Below the pieces are notes generated by a model. It searched no databases. It was not told the origin of the DNA and saw only the letters and a program-made list of their open reading frames with translations. The position numbers and the translations under genes are program-made. From Desulfogranum japonicum DSM 18378 (GTDB lineage: Bacteria; Desulfobacterota; Desulfobulbia; Desulfobulbales; Desulfobulbaceae), in NCBI RefSeq assembly GCF_000429945.1, contig NZ_AUCV01000050.1, positions 1 to 43,535 on the forward strand: 43,535 nt of DNA, written 5' to 3'. This document shows, piece by piece, positions 15,370 through 23,853 of the stretch (positions are counted from its first letter, which is position 1; each line of letters begins with the position of its first letter).

Positions 15370-17346
15370 ATGAGCGACCAAGTAACAATGACCGCCATGA
15401 ATTATGATGCTGATCGTCCCAAGGCGGATAATCCAGTAAAAGTAATGGACCTCAGCCTTCGTGACGGACATCAGTCACTGTTTGCAACCCGCGGTCGTAC
15501 CGAGGATATGATTCCAGTAGCAGAGCTGATGGATGAAGTTGGCTTCTGGGCTATCGAAACTTGGGGTGGAGCTACTTTTGATACAATGCATCGCTTCCTC
15601 AATGAGGATCCTTGGGAGCGTCTGCGTACCTTGAAACGCTACATCAAGAAAACACCTTTTTCCATGCTGCTCAGGGCGCAGAACCTGGTTGGTTACCGCA
15701 ACTATGCAGACGACCTGGCAATGGCTTTTGTTGAGCGCGCTGCAGAAAACGGTATGGACGTTTTCCGTACCTTTGACGCATTGAATGATTACCGTAACTT
15801 TGAGACAGTTGTTAAAGGAATCAAAGCTGCTGGTAAACACTTTCAGGGATGTATCTGCTATACCTTGACAGAGCCTCGTCTGGGCGGTGATATTTATAAC
15901 ATTGACTACTATACCAGCAAGGCAAAAGATCTTGTTGATATGGGTGCTGACTCCATTTGTATCAAGGATATGGCAGGTCTGATCGCCCCTTATGATGCAT
16001 ATGCCATTGTCAAGGCTATCAAGGAAACTACAGATATCCCTGTACATCTGCACAGTCACTTTACTTCCGGTATGTCTCCTTTGAGTCATTTGAAAGCAAT
16101 TGAGGCTGGCGTTGATATTATTGATACCTGTATGTCTCCATATGCATACAGAACAGCCCACGCTGCTGTAGAGCCTTTTGTTATGGCCCTGCTCGGCACC
16201 AATCGCGACACTGGTTTTGATATCAAGAAATTGGCAGAGATCAATACCATTCTGGAAAAAGAGGTTATGCCTAAATACAAACACCTCCAGGATGACTCCA
16301 AGTTCTCTATCATCGATATCAATGTTCTACTGCACCAGACACCTGGTGGAATGCTCTCCAACCTTGTTAATCAGCTCCGTGAGATGGACGCACTGGATAA
16401 GATTGATGATGTATATAAAGAGCTGCCTAAAGTACGTAAGGATCTCGGTCAGATTCCTCTGGTTACCCCAACCAGCCAGATTGTAGGTATTCAGACTGTA
16501 AATAACGTACTTTTCGATACCCCTGAAGAACGCTACAAAATGATCACTGCTCAGGTAAAAGACCTGTGCTATGGTCTGTACGGTAAAACGGCAGTACCTA
16601 TTAACGAAGAAGTACAGAAAAAAGCGCTTAAAGGGTATGAGCGTGGTGAAACCCCAATCACCTGTCGTCCCGCAGAAGTACTTGAGCCAGAGATGGAAAA
16701 AGCTAAAGAGGCTATCGGTGATCTAGCCAAAGATATCGATGATCTCATCCTGTATGCTATTTATCCTGTAACCGGTAAGAAATTCCTTGAATGGAAATAC
16801 GGTGTTTCTGAGCCACCTCCAGAGGTAAAAGCCCTTACCATGGCTGAGGTTAAGAAGCGTGATGATATTGTTGCCAAAGCCAAAGCTGGTAAACTCCTTG
16901 AGCCCAAGCCTGATACTCCTGATAAAACCGCAAATGTACGTGAATTCAACGTTTTTGTAGATGGAGAGTACTTCAAGGTTGAAGTTGATCCTCAAGGTGA
17001 TATGCCTGTTATGGCTGCAGCCCCAGCAGCCGCAGCCCCTGCTGCCAGACCAGCCGCAGCCGCAGCTCCTGCCGCAGCTCCAGCAGCTAAACCAGCCGCA
17101 GCCCCTGCTGCACCGGCAGTTGATGTTGGAGATGGTACACCTTTGACTGCTCCAATGCCAGGTCTGATCATCAAGTATAATGTTAATGTTGGCGATAAAG
17201 TAAGTGCTGGAGATACAGTAGTTATACTGGAAGCCATGAAAATGGAGAATGCACTTGCCGCTCCATGTGATGGTGAAGTGAAAGCTCTTGGAGCAAACAG
17301 TGGTGACAACGTAACCAAAGGCGCTGTACTTGCTGTAATTGGCTAA
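15370..17346 (+). CDS. Carboxyltransferase 5S subunit fused to biotin carrier (PycB/OadA-like)
   Basis: A 658-residue protein. Residues about 20-310 are the HMGL-like TIM barrel with LSLRDGHQSLFATRGRTEDM (metal-binding D), CIKDMAG (carboxylated lysine) and VHLHSHFTSGM (metal-binding histidines). A conserved PycB domain follows to about 480. Then comes an Ala/Pro-rich hinge (about 540-585) and a biotinyl domain with K624 in LEAMKMEN, 34 residues from the end. It would carry carboxyl groups between pyruvate/oxaloacetate and the biotin used by the 12S subunit. In Propionibacterium 5S and 1.3S are separate; here they are fused as in OadA/PycB. Ribosome site AGAGGAGAAACG. Confidence 0.92.
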   Translation: MSDQVTMTAMNYDADRPKADNPVKVMDLSLRDGHQSLFATRGRTEDMIPVAELMDEVGFWAIETWGGATFDTMHRFLNEDPWERLRTLKRYIKKTPFSMLLRAQNLVGYRNYADDLAMAFVERAAENGMDVFRTFDALNDYRNFETVVKGIKAAGKHFQGCICYTLTEPRLGGDIYNIDYYTSKAKDLVDMGADSICIKDMAGLIAPYDAYAIVKAIKETTDIPVHLHSHFTSGMSPLSHLKAIEAGVDIIDTCMSPYAYRTAHAAVEPFVMALLGTNRDTGFDIKKLAEINTILEKEVMPKYKHLQDDSKFSIIDINVLLHQTPGGMLSNLVNQLREMDALDKIDDVYKELPKVRKDLGQIPLVTPTSQIVGIQTVNNVLFDTPEERYKMITAQVKDLCYGLYGKTAVPINEEVQKKALKGYERGETPITCRPAEVLEPEMEKAKEAIGDLAKDIDDLILYAIYPVTGKKFLEWKYGVSEPPPEVKALTMAEVKKRDDIVAKAKAGKLLEPKPDTPDKTANVREFNVFVDGEYFKVEVDPQGDMPVMAAAPAAAAPAARPAAAAAPAAAPAAKPAAAPAAPAVDVGDGTPLTAPMPGLIIKYNVNVGDKVSAGDTVVILEAMKMENALAAPCDGEVKALGANSGDNVTKGAVLAVIG

Positions 17347-17371
17347 GATATTCTAGAAATAGTGTTGTTGC

Positions 17372-17402
17372 AAAAAAGGGCGCTCTGAGCGCCCTTTTTT
17401 AT
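17372..17402 (+). terminator. Intrinsic terminator of the sucCD-carboxyltransferase operon
   Basis: GGGCGCT (17378-17384) and AGCGCCC (17388-17394) form a perfect stem around CTG, flanked by A6 before and T6 after. It lies 26 bases after the stop at 17346. Confidence 0.9.
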
Positions 17403-17602
17403 TTTATGGCATTTCAAAAAAACTCTGTAATTGGTTGAATACGATAATAGGGGTAGCCCTAATTCTGCTCGCCCCATGGGGTGTCTTTTTTGAATCCTCC
17501 TGAAAAACACTCTGTTTTTTAAGGGATGCTAACCACTATCATTTCAGTGAGTGAAGCATATCTTCAAAAAAAATACGGGAAATGCTTGTGTAGATTCTCT
17601 CT

Positions 17603-18517
17603 TCACATCAATCCGAGATGTTTTGCAAGAGAGCAGAGTTGTTGTGCCATCCTGACCGTTGCCTGGTCTACCATTCTCCCTTCGACAGCTATGGCACCTT
17701 TACCTGTGGCCAGGGCTCGTTCATTGGCCTGTAATACCTTTTGGGCAAGGGTGATATCTTCACTGGCAGGGGTGAATACTTCATTGATGACATCGATTTG
17801 TGCAGGGTGAATAGCCCATTTGCCGTCACATCCCAGGGCACAGGTCATAATGGCAGATTTTCTCAGCCCATCGGCATCTTTGAAATTTCCATAAGGAGCA
17901 TCTATAGCCATTACACCCGCAGCTTTGGCAGACATCACCATTTTTGACAGCGGATAATGCCATCTGTGTCCAGGGTAAAGATCCTCTTCTTTTTCTCCAT
18001 GTCCTGAAATGGAAACCAACCTTGCGCCTACGGAAGCGGAATAATCCGCAATTCCAAATACAAGAGTAATAATCCGTGGGCTGGCAAGTGCAATTTCTGC
18101 TGCGTTGGAAAGACCCTGGGCTGTTTCAATTGAAGCTTCTATTCCAATGGTTGTTTGCAGCTTCTTCGCAATTTCAATGCCGTTAAGCATGTGATCTGCA
18201 AAGTGTATATCACTGACAGTATTCACTTTTGGGATAACAATGGCATCTATTATAGCTCCGGCACCTTCTGCAACCTCAAGCAGATCTCTATAACCAAATT
18301 GCGTGTCCAGCGAATTAATACGAACAGTCACGGTTTTTTGAGACCAGTCATAATCATGTAAAGTCTTAATTACCTGTAAACGTGCTTGTTCTTTCTGGTC
18401 CACAGGGACACTGTCTTCAAGGTCCAGCATGACGACATCTGCTGCACATTCCACTGCTTTGGCATGCATTTTAGCTACATGTCCCGGTACTGATAGGTTT
18501 GAGCGTCTTGGTTTCAT
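17603..18517 (-). CDS. HpcH/HpaI-CitE family lyase, malyl-CoA lyase-like
   Basis: A 304-residue TIM-barrel lyase from ATG 18517 with AAGGAG at the right distance. Features: N-terminal RSNLSVPGHVAKMHAKA, VVMLDLEDSVP (about 28-38), RINSLDTQFGYRDL, the metal-binding E in IGIEASIETAQGL, FGIADYSASVGAR, and RWHYPLSKMVMSAKAAG with IDAPYGNFKD. The last two fit malyl-CoA/beta-methylmalyl-CoA lyases better than CitE or HpaI. Such enzymes split (methyl)malyl-CoA into acetyl- or propionyl-CoA plus glyoxylate, or the reverse. It converges with the propionate operon, which may hint at a link to propionyl-CoA, but the substrate is not proven. Confidence 0.8.
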   Translation of the reverse strand: MKPRRSNLSVPGHVAKMHAKAVECAADVVMLDLEDSVPVDQKEQARLQVIKTLHDYDWSQKTVTVRINSLDTQFGYRDLLEVAEGAGAIIDAIVIPKVNTVSDIHFADHMLNGIEIAKKLQTTIGIEASIETAQGLSNAAEIALASPRIITLVFGIADYSASVGARLVSISGHGEKEEDLYPGHRWHYPLSKMVMSAKAAGVMAIDAPYGNFKDADGLRKSAIMTCALGCDGKWAIHPAQIDVINEVFTPASEDITLAQKVLQANERALATGKGAIAVEGRMVDQATVRMAQQLCSLAKHLGLM

Positions 18518-18886
18518 GTAAACTCCTTACACATTAATGATTTACAGAGATTATTTTGCAGACGTGCATCTGTACGCAATTGATGTGATTTGCTTGCACC
18601 TACTCAGAGCGGACATGTACTGAATATATATGTTTTATAGGAACAATACGGTGTCTTGTTCAATACTTGGAATGTGTGTCCGCGGTGGTAAGTGAGCATT
18701 TACCATGGAATGGCTGCCTGTGGATAGCAGTTGCGTATATATGAAACGTTGCCCAGAAAAATATCCCCCCAATAATCGGTAGAATATCAGGCAAACTGTA
18801 AGCTGTTAAGCTTTTTATGCGTTGTAGTGGACATTTGTTTAGGGCAACTGGCATGTGAAATAATCCGGAATGAGAGGTGTAACAAT
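18518..18886. other. Gene-free spacer between the lyase and HDOD-GGDEF genes
   Basis: No gene or clear terminator is visible in this 369-base stretch. The lyase promoter and the end of the diguanylate cyclase transcript must lie here, but I cannot place them. Confidence 0.3.
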
Positions 18887-20452
18887 TTAGAATTGGAACC
18901 ATTTTTTCTTTTTTCTGGGATTATACATGGCAACTTTATTCCGGCCGCTATTTTTAGCATCATACAGCGCTTCGTCAGCGAGCCCTATGAATTCATTCTT
19001 TTTAAATCCATCACCCGATGGTCTGGCACAGGCAACACCGACACTAATTGTTACATGGTAGGTTTCTGCGCCATCGTCAAAAATGTAATCATCGACAGTT
19101 TTTCTAATTTTTTCTGCAACAAGCAATGCATCTTCAGGTTCTGTCTCAGGGAGAACAAATACAAATTCCTCGCCCCCGTAACGAGCAATGAGGTCATACT
19201 CCCGAATGACTTCTTTAACAACACGGCAAAAATCTCTAAGTATGAAATCACCAACTTGATGTCCGTACTGGTCATTAAACTTTTTAAAATGATCAATATC
19301 AGTGAGCAGTATTGAAATGGTTTTCCCGTTTCGTATGGAGCGATTTATTTCTTTGTCTAAAAAATTTTGAAAAAATCGATGGTTATTAATTTCGGTAAGC
19401 CCATCGATATTTGCTAGATTTTCAAGAAGTGAATTTTTGTGGCCAAGTTCTTCTGTCAAATTTTCCAGTGCCATTTTTGCTTTAATGAGTTCTCTGTTCA
19501 TTTCCTCGTAGCTGAGATTGAGCAGGCTCAAACGCAGGTTGGCTTCCTGCAGGATTTCTGCAACTGATTTTACCTCTCCAATTTTTACCCCAAAATACTC
19601 TGCGGAATTTCGTATTTCTCTATCTACTTTACGCAGGATAGCGTTAACAGCTATTGCTTTAAGGCCGAGAAGTTTTTGCGCATCTTGGCGAAACTGTTTG
19701 TGGAAGCGTTCAGGACGTTCACTGTAAAAAAGCTGAGTTAATAAATCAGAAAGGTAAACAGCATGTACGTTATGAATGAGTTGTTCATCATGGTTTGAAA
19801 CATCTTTAGGTAGATGATGGAAACGTATTGGATACAACAGACGTTCTGGAAATCCCCAGTGTTTTGCGACCATATGTCCGGCCTCACTGTGATTTAAGCC
19901 GATTATCTCCTCTTCTATGACTTTTTCGTCAGCCTCATCGCCTTCCTGTTGTATACGTTCCAGCACGCGGGCATATTGCTCCGGAAGAGTGGTCGCGAAG
20001 ATGAGTTTACCTATATCTTGTAACAGGCCTGAAATGAAGATTTCTTCAGTGTCAGCCCCTTCAATTTGCTCTAAAATCAATTTGGCTGAAGCTGCCCGGA
20101 CAAGAGATTTTTCCCAGAATTTTTGGAAGTCAAAAGAGCTAATACTATTCTTTTTGTTCATACTGAAAAAGGAAAACGATAACACCAGGCTCCGTACTGC
20201 ATTTGTACCAAGAATAGAGACGGCCTGATTAATAGTCGAAATCTGTTGAGGAAAACTGTAAAAAGATGAGTTGGAAACACGAAGCACCTTTGATGACAGA
20301 GCCACATCTTGAGAGATAAGGTGGGCGATATCAGATAGCGTCGTATCTTCCTTAGCAGTTAACGTCAGTAGTTTAGAGGCTACAACAGGTAGTGTTGGGA
20401 GTTCTTTTGATTCAATAATAAAATTCTGAATATTTTCCGGAGGATGCTTCAT
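18887..20452 (-). CDS. HDOD-GGDEF protein, probable diguanylate cyclase
   Basis: A 521-residue cytoplasmic signalling protein from ATG 20452 (CAGGAAAATCC in front). Residues about 10-210 form an HDOD domain: KELPTLPVVASKLLTL, SQDVALSSKVLRVSNSSFY and AVSILGTNAVRSLVLSFSFF. A helical linker (about 300-340, EEMNRELIKAKMALENLTEE) leads to a GGDEF domain with active-site GGEEF (about 423-427) and an RxxD inhibitory site (REYD) five residues before it. It should therefore make cyclic di-GMP with product inhibition, with HDOD as the sensory part. It is transcribed alone; the process it controls cannot be inferred from neighbours. Confidence 0.9.
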   Translation of the reverse strand: MKHPPENIQNFIIESKELPTLPVVASKLLTLTAKEDTTLSDIAHLISQDVALSSKVLRVSNSSFYSFPQQISTINQAVSILGTNAVRSLVLSFSFFSMNKKNSISSFDFQKFWEKSLVRAASAKLILEQIEGADTEEIFISGLLQDIGKLIFATTLPEQYARVLERIQQEGDEADEKVIEEEIIGLNHSEAGHMVAKHWGFPERLLYPIRFHHLPKDVSNHDEQLIHNVHAVYLSDLLTQLFYSERPERFHKQFRQDAQKLLGLKAIAVNAILRKVDREIRNSAEYFGVKIGEVKSVAEILQEANLRLSLLNLSYEEMNRELIKAKMALENLTEELGHKNSLLENLANIDGLTEINNHRFFQNFLDKEINRSIRNGKTISILLTDIDHFKKFNDQYGHQVGDFILRDFCRVVKEVIREYDLIARYGGEEFVFVLPETEPEDALLVAEKIRKTVDDYIFDDGAETYHVTISVGVACARPSGDGFKKNEFIGLADEALYDAKNSGRNKVAMYNPRKKKKWFQF

Positions 20453-20598
20453 GGATTTTCCTGTTAATTTTAAGCAAAGATACATTTCCTGGTGCTCAAA
20501 GACGATGCGGATGGCGTTTATCCGGTAGTATCCTGATCATTATACAGCGGTAAAAGAGACTGGTTCAAGTTTTGATTGGTAAAATATAGCACCACAGG

Positions 20599-21648
20599 TC
20601 AGTCATTGATTTCTACGTTTGGATAGCTGCATTTTTTCCCCTTATAGGTGGTAAAATCAAAGCTCTCTCCTATGTGTTGTATATACTCTGGAGTAATAGG
20701 GATTTTGCCACCGCCGCCAGGGGCATCCAAGGCAAAAGTCGGTATGGCCATTCCGCTTACTGAGCCAATGAGCTGTTCCATGATGGAGATACCTTTTTCA
20801 ACCTTTGTCCGGAAATGGGCGGTTCCTTTTGTCAGGTCAGCCTGGAAGAGATAGTATGGTTTAACACGCATTCGTAGCAGCCCGTACATGAGGTCGCGGA
20901 TGATGTCAATGGAATCGTTTACTCCACGCAGCAATACGGTTTGACAGCCAAGGGGAATTCCTGCGTCAGCAAGGAGTGCACAGGCATGGGCGGCTTCCGG
21001 AGTAAGCTCCGCAGGATGATTAAAATGTGTATTGATATAGATGGGATGATTTTTTTTCAGCATGGCAGCAAGTTCGGGAGTGATACGACTCGGCAGGGTA
21101 CACGGGATTCGTGTTCCGATGCGTATGGTGATCACAGAAGGTATGGCTCGAACCTGGCTGATGATTTCCTCAAGCTTGCGGTCAGGCAGCATCAAAGGGT
21201 CGCCCCCTGAAATCAAAACATCTTTAATGGCTGGTGTTTTTTTGAGATAGTCCAGCCCTTGCCGTATGGTATCATCATTGATAACCATTGATGACGTTCC
21301 AACTTTTCTTTTTCTGGTGCAAAAACGGCAATACACAGCACATTCATTGCTTACCAAAAACAGTGCACGGTCTGGATATTTATGTACCAGGTTAGGGACA
21401 GGACTGAGATTTTCTTCGTCAAGAGGGTCAATCATACCATCTGAATCATACAGTTCCAGCGGATCAGGTATTGCCTGTTTTTGCAGGGCTTGCCCGTGTT
21501 TGCGCATAAGTTCAGCATAATAGGCGCTGATCCTCATTGGATATTTTGCGTGTACTTCAGCAACTTGCCTAATGTCGATTCCTGGAATATTTCTCAGTTG
21601 TTCCGGATTAGTGATGGCCGTGCCACCTGTTATGTGAGTATTGCTCAT
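20599..21648 (-). CDS. kamA: KamA-family radical SAM aminomutase (lysine 2,3-aminomutase-like)
   Basis: A 349-residue protein from ATG 21648. Radical SAM cluster cysteines are C103, C107 and C110 (NECAVYCRFCTRKR), followed by ISGGDPLMLPD (SAM-binding GGDP) and VDAPGGGG-like ALDAPGGGGKIPI near the C-terminus (PLP region). The aspartates of QADLTKG and ALDAPGG correspond to the two that bind the lysine side chain in clostridial KamA, which favours lysine over glutamate. It lacks the C-terminal extension of the 416-residue clostridial enzyme and is longer than EpmB is conserved. The usual partner for beta-lysine osmolyte synthesis (AblB acetyltransferase) is not adjacent. The start has no strong ribosome site. 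Confidence 0.8.
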   Translation of the reverse strand: MSNTHITGGTAITNPEQLRNIPGIDIRQVAEVHAKYPMRISAYYAELMRKHGQALQKQAIPDPLELYDSDGMIDPLDEENLSPVPNLVHKYPDRALFLVSNECAVYCRFCTRKRKVGTSSMVINDDTIRQGLDYLKKTPAIKDVLISGGDPLMLPDRKLEEIISQVRAIPSVITIRIGTRIPCTLPSRITPELAAMLKKNHPIYINTHFNHPAELTPEAAHACALLADAGIPLGCQTVLLRGVNDSIDIIRDLMYGLLRMRVKPYYLFQADLTKGTAHFRTKVEKGISIMEQLIGSVSGMAIPTFALDAPGGGGKIPITPEYIQHIGESFDFTTYKGKKCSYPNVEIND

Positions 21649-21984
21649 ATGTATAATTGACGTAAAGTGGTGTGTATTCCCCAGAAGGTGGATGTTCTTC
21701 GATGTTGACTGCCCGGGCTGTTTCCCTGGCAGGTGAACAAATATACGGAATATGATCCTGATTCGCCAGAACCATTTCATTATGGTATGTTTTAGCCTTG
21801 TGGGAAATCTGTTTGTCCGAAATTTTCAGGTGCGCCGAAGCCACATGGAGTTTCTGGAAGGCTTTGGCTTTAGGGGTGCCGTAAAAGTACTTCTGTAGCA
21901 AATATCCCAAAGGTTTGATTTTTTGAAATACTACCCGGAATCAGTGTTAAAGCTGACTTCTTGTTAGGATAATCTCTAAGCATT
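21649..21984. other. Divergent promoter region between kamA and dctB
   Basis: This 336-base spacer separates divergent genes. A minus-strand frame of 100 codons (21608-21910) fills much of it but starts with TTG, lacks a ribosome site and overlaps kamA by 41 bases, so I do not call it. No good promoter boxes were found. Confidence 0.3.
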
Positions 21985-23853
21985 ATGAAACGCTCCCTGA
22001 TAACAGTCATTTTGATAGGTATCCTTTGTCTGACAGGTGCTGTGGTTGGTGTCGGCAAATGGGCATACAGGCAGGGTGTTGCTGAACGTGCCAGTGAGTC
22101 TAGTGCTCAATTGGCATTATATCAGTCATATCTGAGAGGCGTTCTGGAAAAGTATGAATATCTTCCAGAATTGCTGGCCAATGATAAGAGGCTGATTACT
22201 TTTCTGGAAAATCCAGGCGGACGCGAACGTATTGAAGCCTTTAATCGTTATCTGGAAACCGCCAACGCCATCAGTGATGCCGCAGATACATATCTTATGG
22301 ATAGAGAGGGCTTGACCATTGCTGCCAGTAACTGGCAGACTCCCAGACCTTTTGTTGGTCGCAATTTCAGTTACCGTCCTTATTTTCAGGAGGCCATGCG
22401 AGGCAAATTGGGAAGGTATTTTGCGTTGGGGACAACTTCAAGCCAGAGAGGGTATTATTTTGCCTATCCCGTTCGACAAGGTGAAACTATCCTTGGAGCA
22501 CTGGTTATGAAAATAAATATCGATTCTGTTGAAGAAAACTGGAAAAAACAGGATGCAACTTTTCTGGTTACTGACCCTGACGGTGTTATTTTCATCACTA
22601 CAAAGTCCAACTGGCGCTATCGGACATTGAAACATTTATCTCCGCAATCAGAAAAAAGAATTGTGGAGTCAAAAAGATATCCTGATGCTTCGTTGAAGCC
22701 ACTGTTCATCGCAAAACATGATCAGAGTGGAGGATATTCGTTACTTTCAATACAGGACGAAGCCACAGGAATTGTTCGTACTTATCTACATATGACGGCC
22801 AATATGCCGCATGCTGGCTGGGAGGTACAGATACTTTCCGATATCAAGGGTGTTGACCGCTTTGTTATTCGCACTATTATCGGTATAAGCTCTGCCATGG
22901 TCATAGCCATAATGATTATGTTATTGTTTTGGCAACGGCAGCAGCAGATGTCGGAGAGACATCGCTACGAAGAGGAGTCGCGCAGGGTTCTTGAGCATGC
23001 CAACGAAGTTCTTGAATCACGGGTTGCTACCAGAACGCACGCTCTGACAGAATCCAACATCAAGCTTCGGCAGGAGATTATTGAACGTAAAAAGACCGAA
23101 GCCAAATTACGAAGCGCACGTGAAGAACTAGTCCATGCTGCAAAACTTGCAGCCCTTGGCCAGATGTCTGCTTCCATTACCCATGAATTGAATCAGCCCC
23201 TAGCTGCAATACGTGCGTACACAGACAATGCTGTTCACTTTCTGCAAAATGAGAGACAACAGGATGCGATGTGGAACCTGGAGCAGATTAGCGAATTGAC
23301 CGAGCGAATGGCAAAACTCGGGAGCCAGTTAAAATTGTTTGCGCGTAAGGAAAGTGATAAGGCTATAACTGTTGCCTTGCACGGATGCCTGGACGGCGCA
23401 TTGGAGATTCTGGGGCCTTCCATCAAAAAATCAGCTGCGGAATTGAAGGTACAAATTGTACCGGAAGATCTCGCGGTATGCGCAAATAATGTGCTGCTTC
23501 AGCAGGTTTTGGTGAATTTAATCGGAAACAGCTTGCAGGCTGTAGAAGGACAGGCAACCAAAAGGATTTCTATCAAGGCCGGCATTGTCAATGATATTGT
23601 TGAATTAAGAGTTATGGATAATGGCCCGGGGATAGAGCCTCAGCTGAGAGAAATAATCTTTGAACCATTTGTGACAACCAAGGAACCAGGGAAAGGACTT
23701 GGCCTGGGCTTGACCATCACCTCACGCATTGTCAGGGAAATGGGGGGGAGTATTTCCTATGAGGATGTTGGTGGTGGGGCTTGCTTTGTCGTACAACTAC
23801 AATTACCGGACACGACCCATGAAAATGTTGACCAAGGTACTGTTTATAGATGA
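21985..23853 (+). CDS. dctB: Sensor histidine kinase DctB (C4-dicarboxylate sensing)
   Basis: A 622-residue membrane kinase. TM1 is at about 5-25 (LITVILIGILCLTGAVVGVG), a periplasmic double-Cache sensor spans about 30-290 (DRRG-like DREGLTIAASNW, GRNFSYRPYFQEA, GYYFAYPV), TM2 is at about 294-314, and a coiled coil leads to HisKA with phosphorylated H400 in SITHELNQPLAAIRAY. The HATPase part shows N (NLIGNSLQA), DNGPGI and GLGLGLTI boxes. The periplasmic region closely follows DctB proteins that bind succinate, fumarate or malate. It overlaps dctD by 35 bases and lies upstream of the dctPQM transporter, so it very likely controls that transporter. Confidence 0.93.
   Translation: MKRSLITVILIGILCLTGAVVGVGKWAYRQGVAERASESSAQLALYQSYLRGVLEKYEYLPELLANDKRLITFLENPGGRERIEAFNRYLETANAISDAADTYLMDREGLTIAASNWQTPRPFVGRNFSYRPYFQEAMRGKLGRYFALGTTSSQRGYYFAYPVRQGETILGALVMKINIDSVEENWKKQDATFLVTDPDGVIFITTKSNWRYRTLKHLSPQSEKRIVESKRYPDASLKPLFIAKHDQSGGYSLLSIQDEATGIVRTYLHMTANMPHAGWEVQILSDIKGVDRFVIRTIIGISSAMVIAIMIMLLFWQRQQQMSERHRYEEESRRVLEHANEVLESRVATRTHALTESNIKLRQEIIERKKTEAKLRSAREELVHAAKLAALGQMSASITHELNQPLAAIRAYTDNAVHFLQNERQQDAMWNLEQISELTERMAKLGSQLKLFARKESDKAITVALHGCLDGALEILGPSIKKSAAELKVQIVPEDLAVCANNVLLQQVLVNLIGNSLQAVEGQATKRISIKAGIVNDIVELRVMDNGPGIEPQLREIIFEPFVTTKEPGKGLGLGLTITSRIVREMGGSISYEDVGGGACFVVQLQLPDTTHENVDQGTVYR

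Noticed and set aside
16992-17318. 108-codon Ala-rich minus-strand frame
   Set aside because: It is the antisense shadow of the Ala/Pro hinge and biotin domain of the carboxyltransferase gene.
13495-17346. Sodium-pumping methylmalonyl-CoA decarboxylase
   Set aside because: The membrane beta subunit and a membrane gamma subunit are absent from the operon; a soluble transcarboxylase fits better.
21608-21910. 100-codon minus-strand frame upstream of kamA
   Set aside because: TTG start, no ribosome site and overlap with kamA; kept only as part of the spacer.
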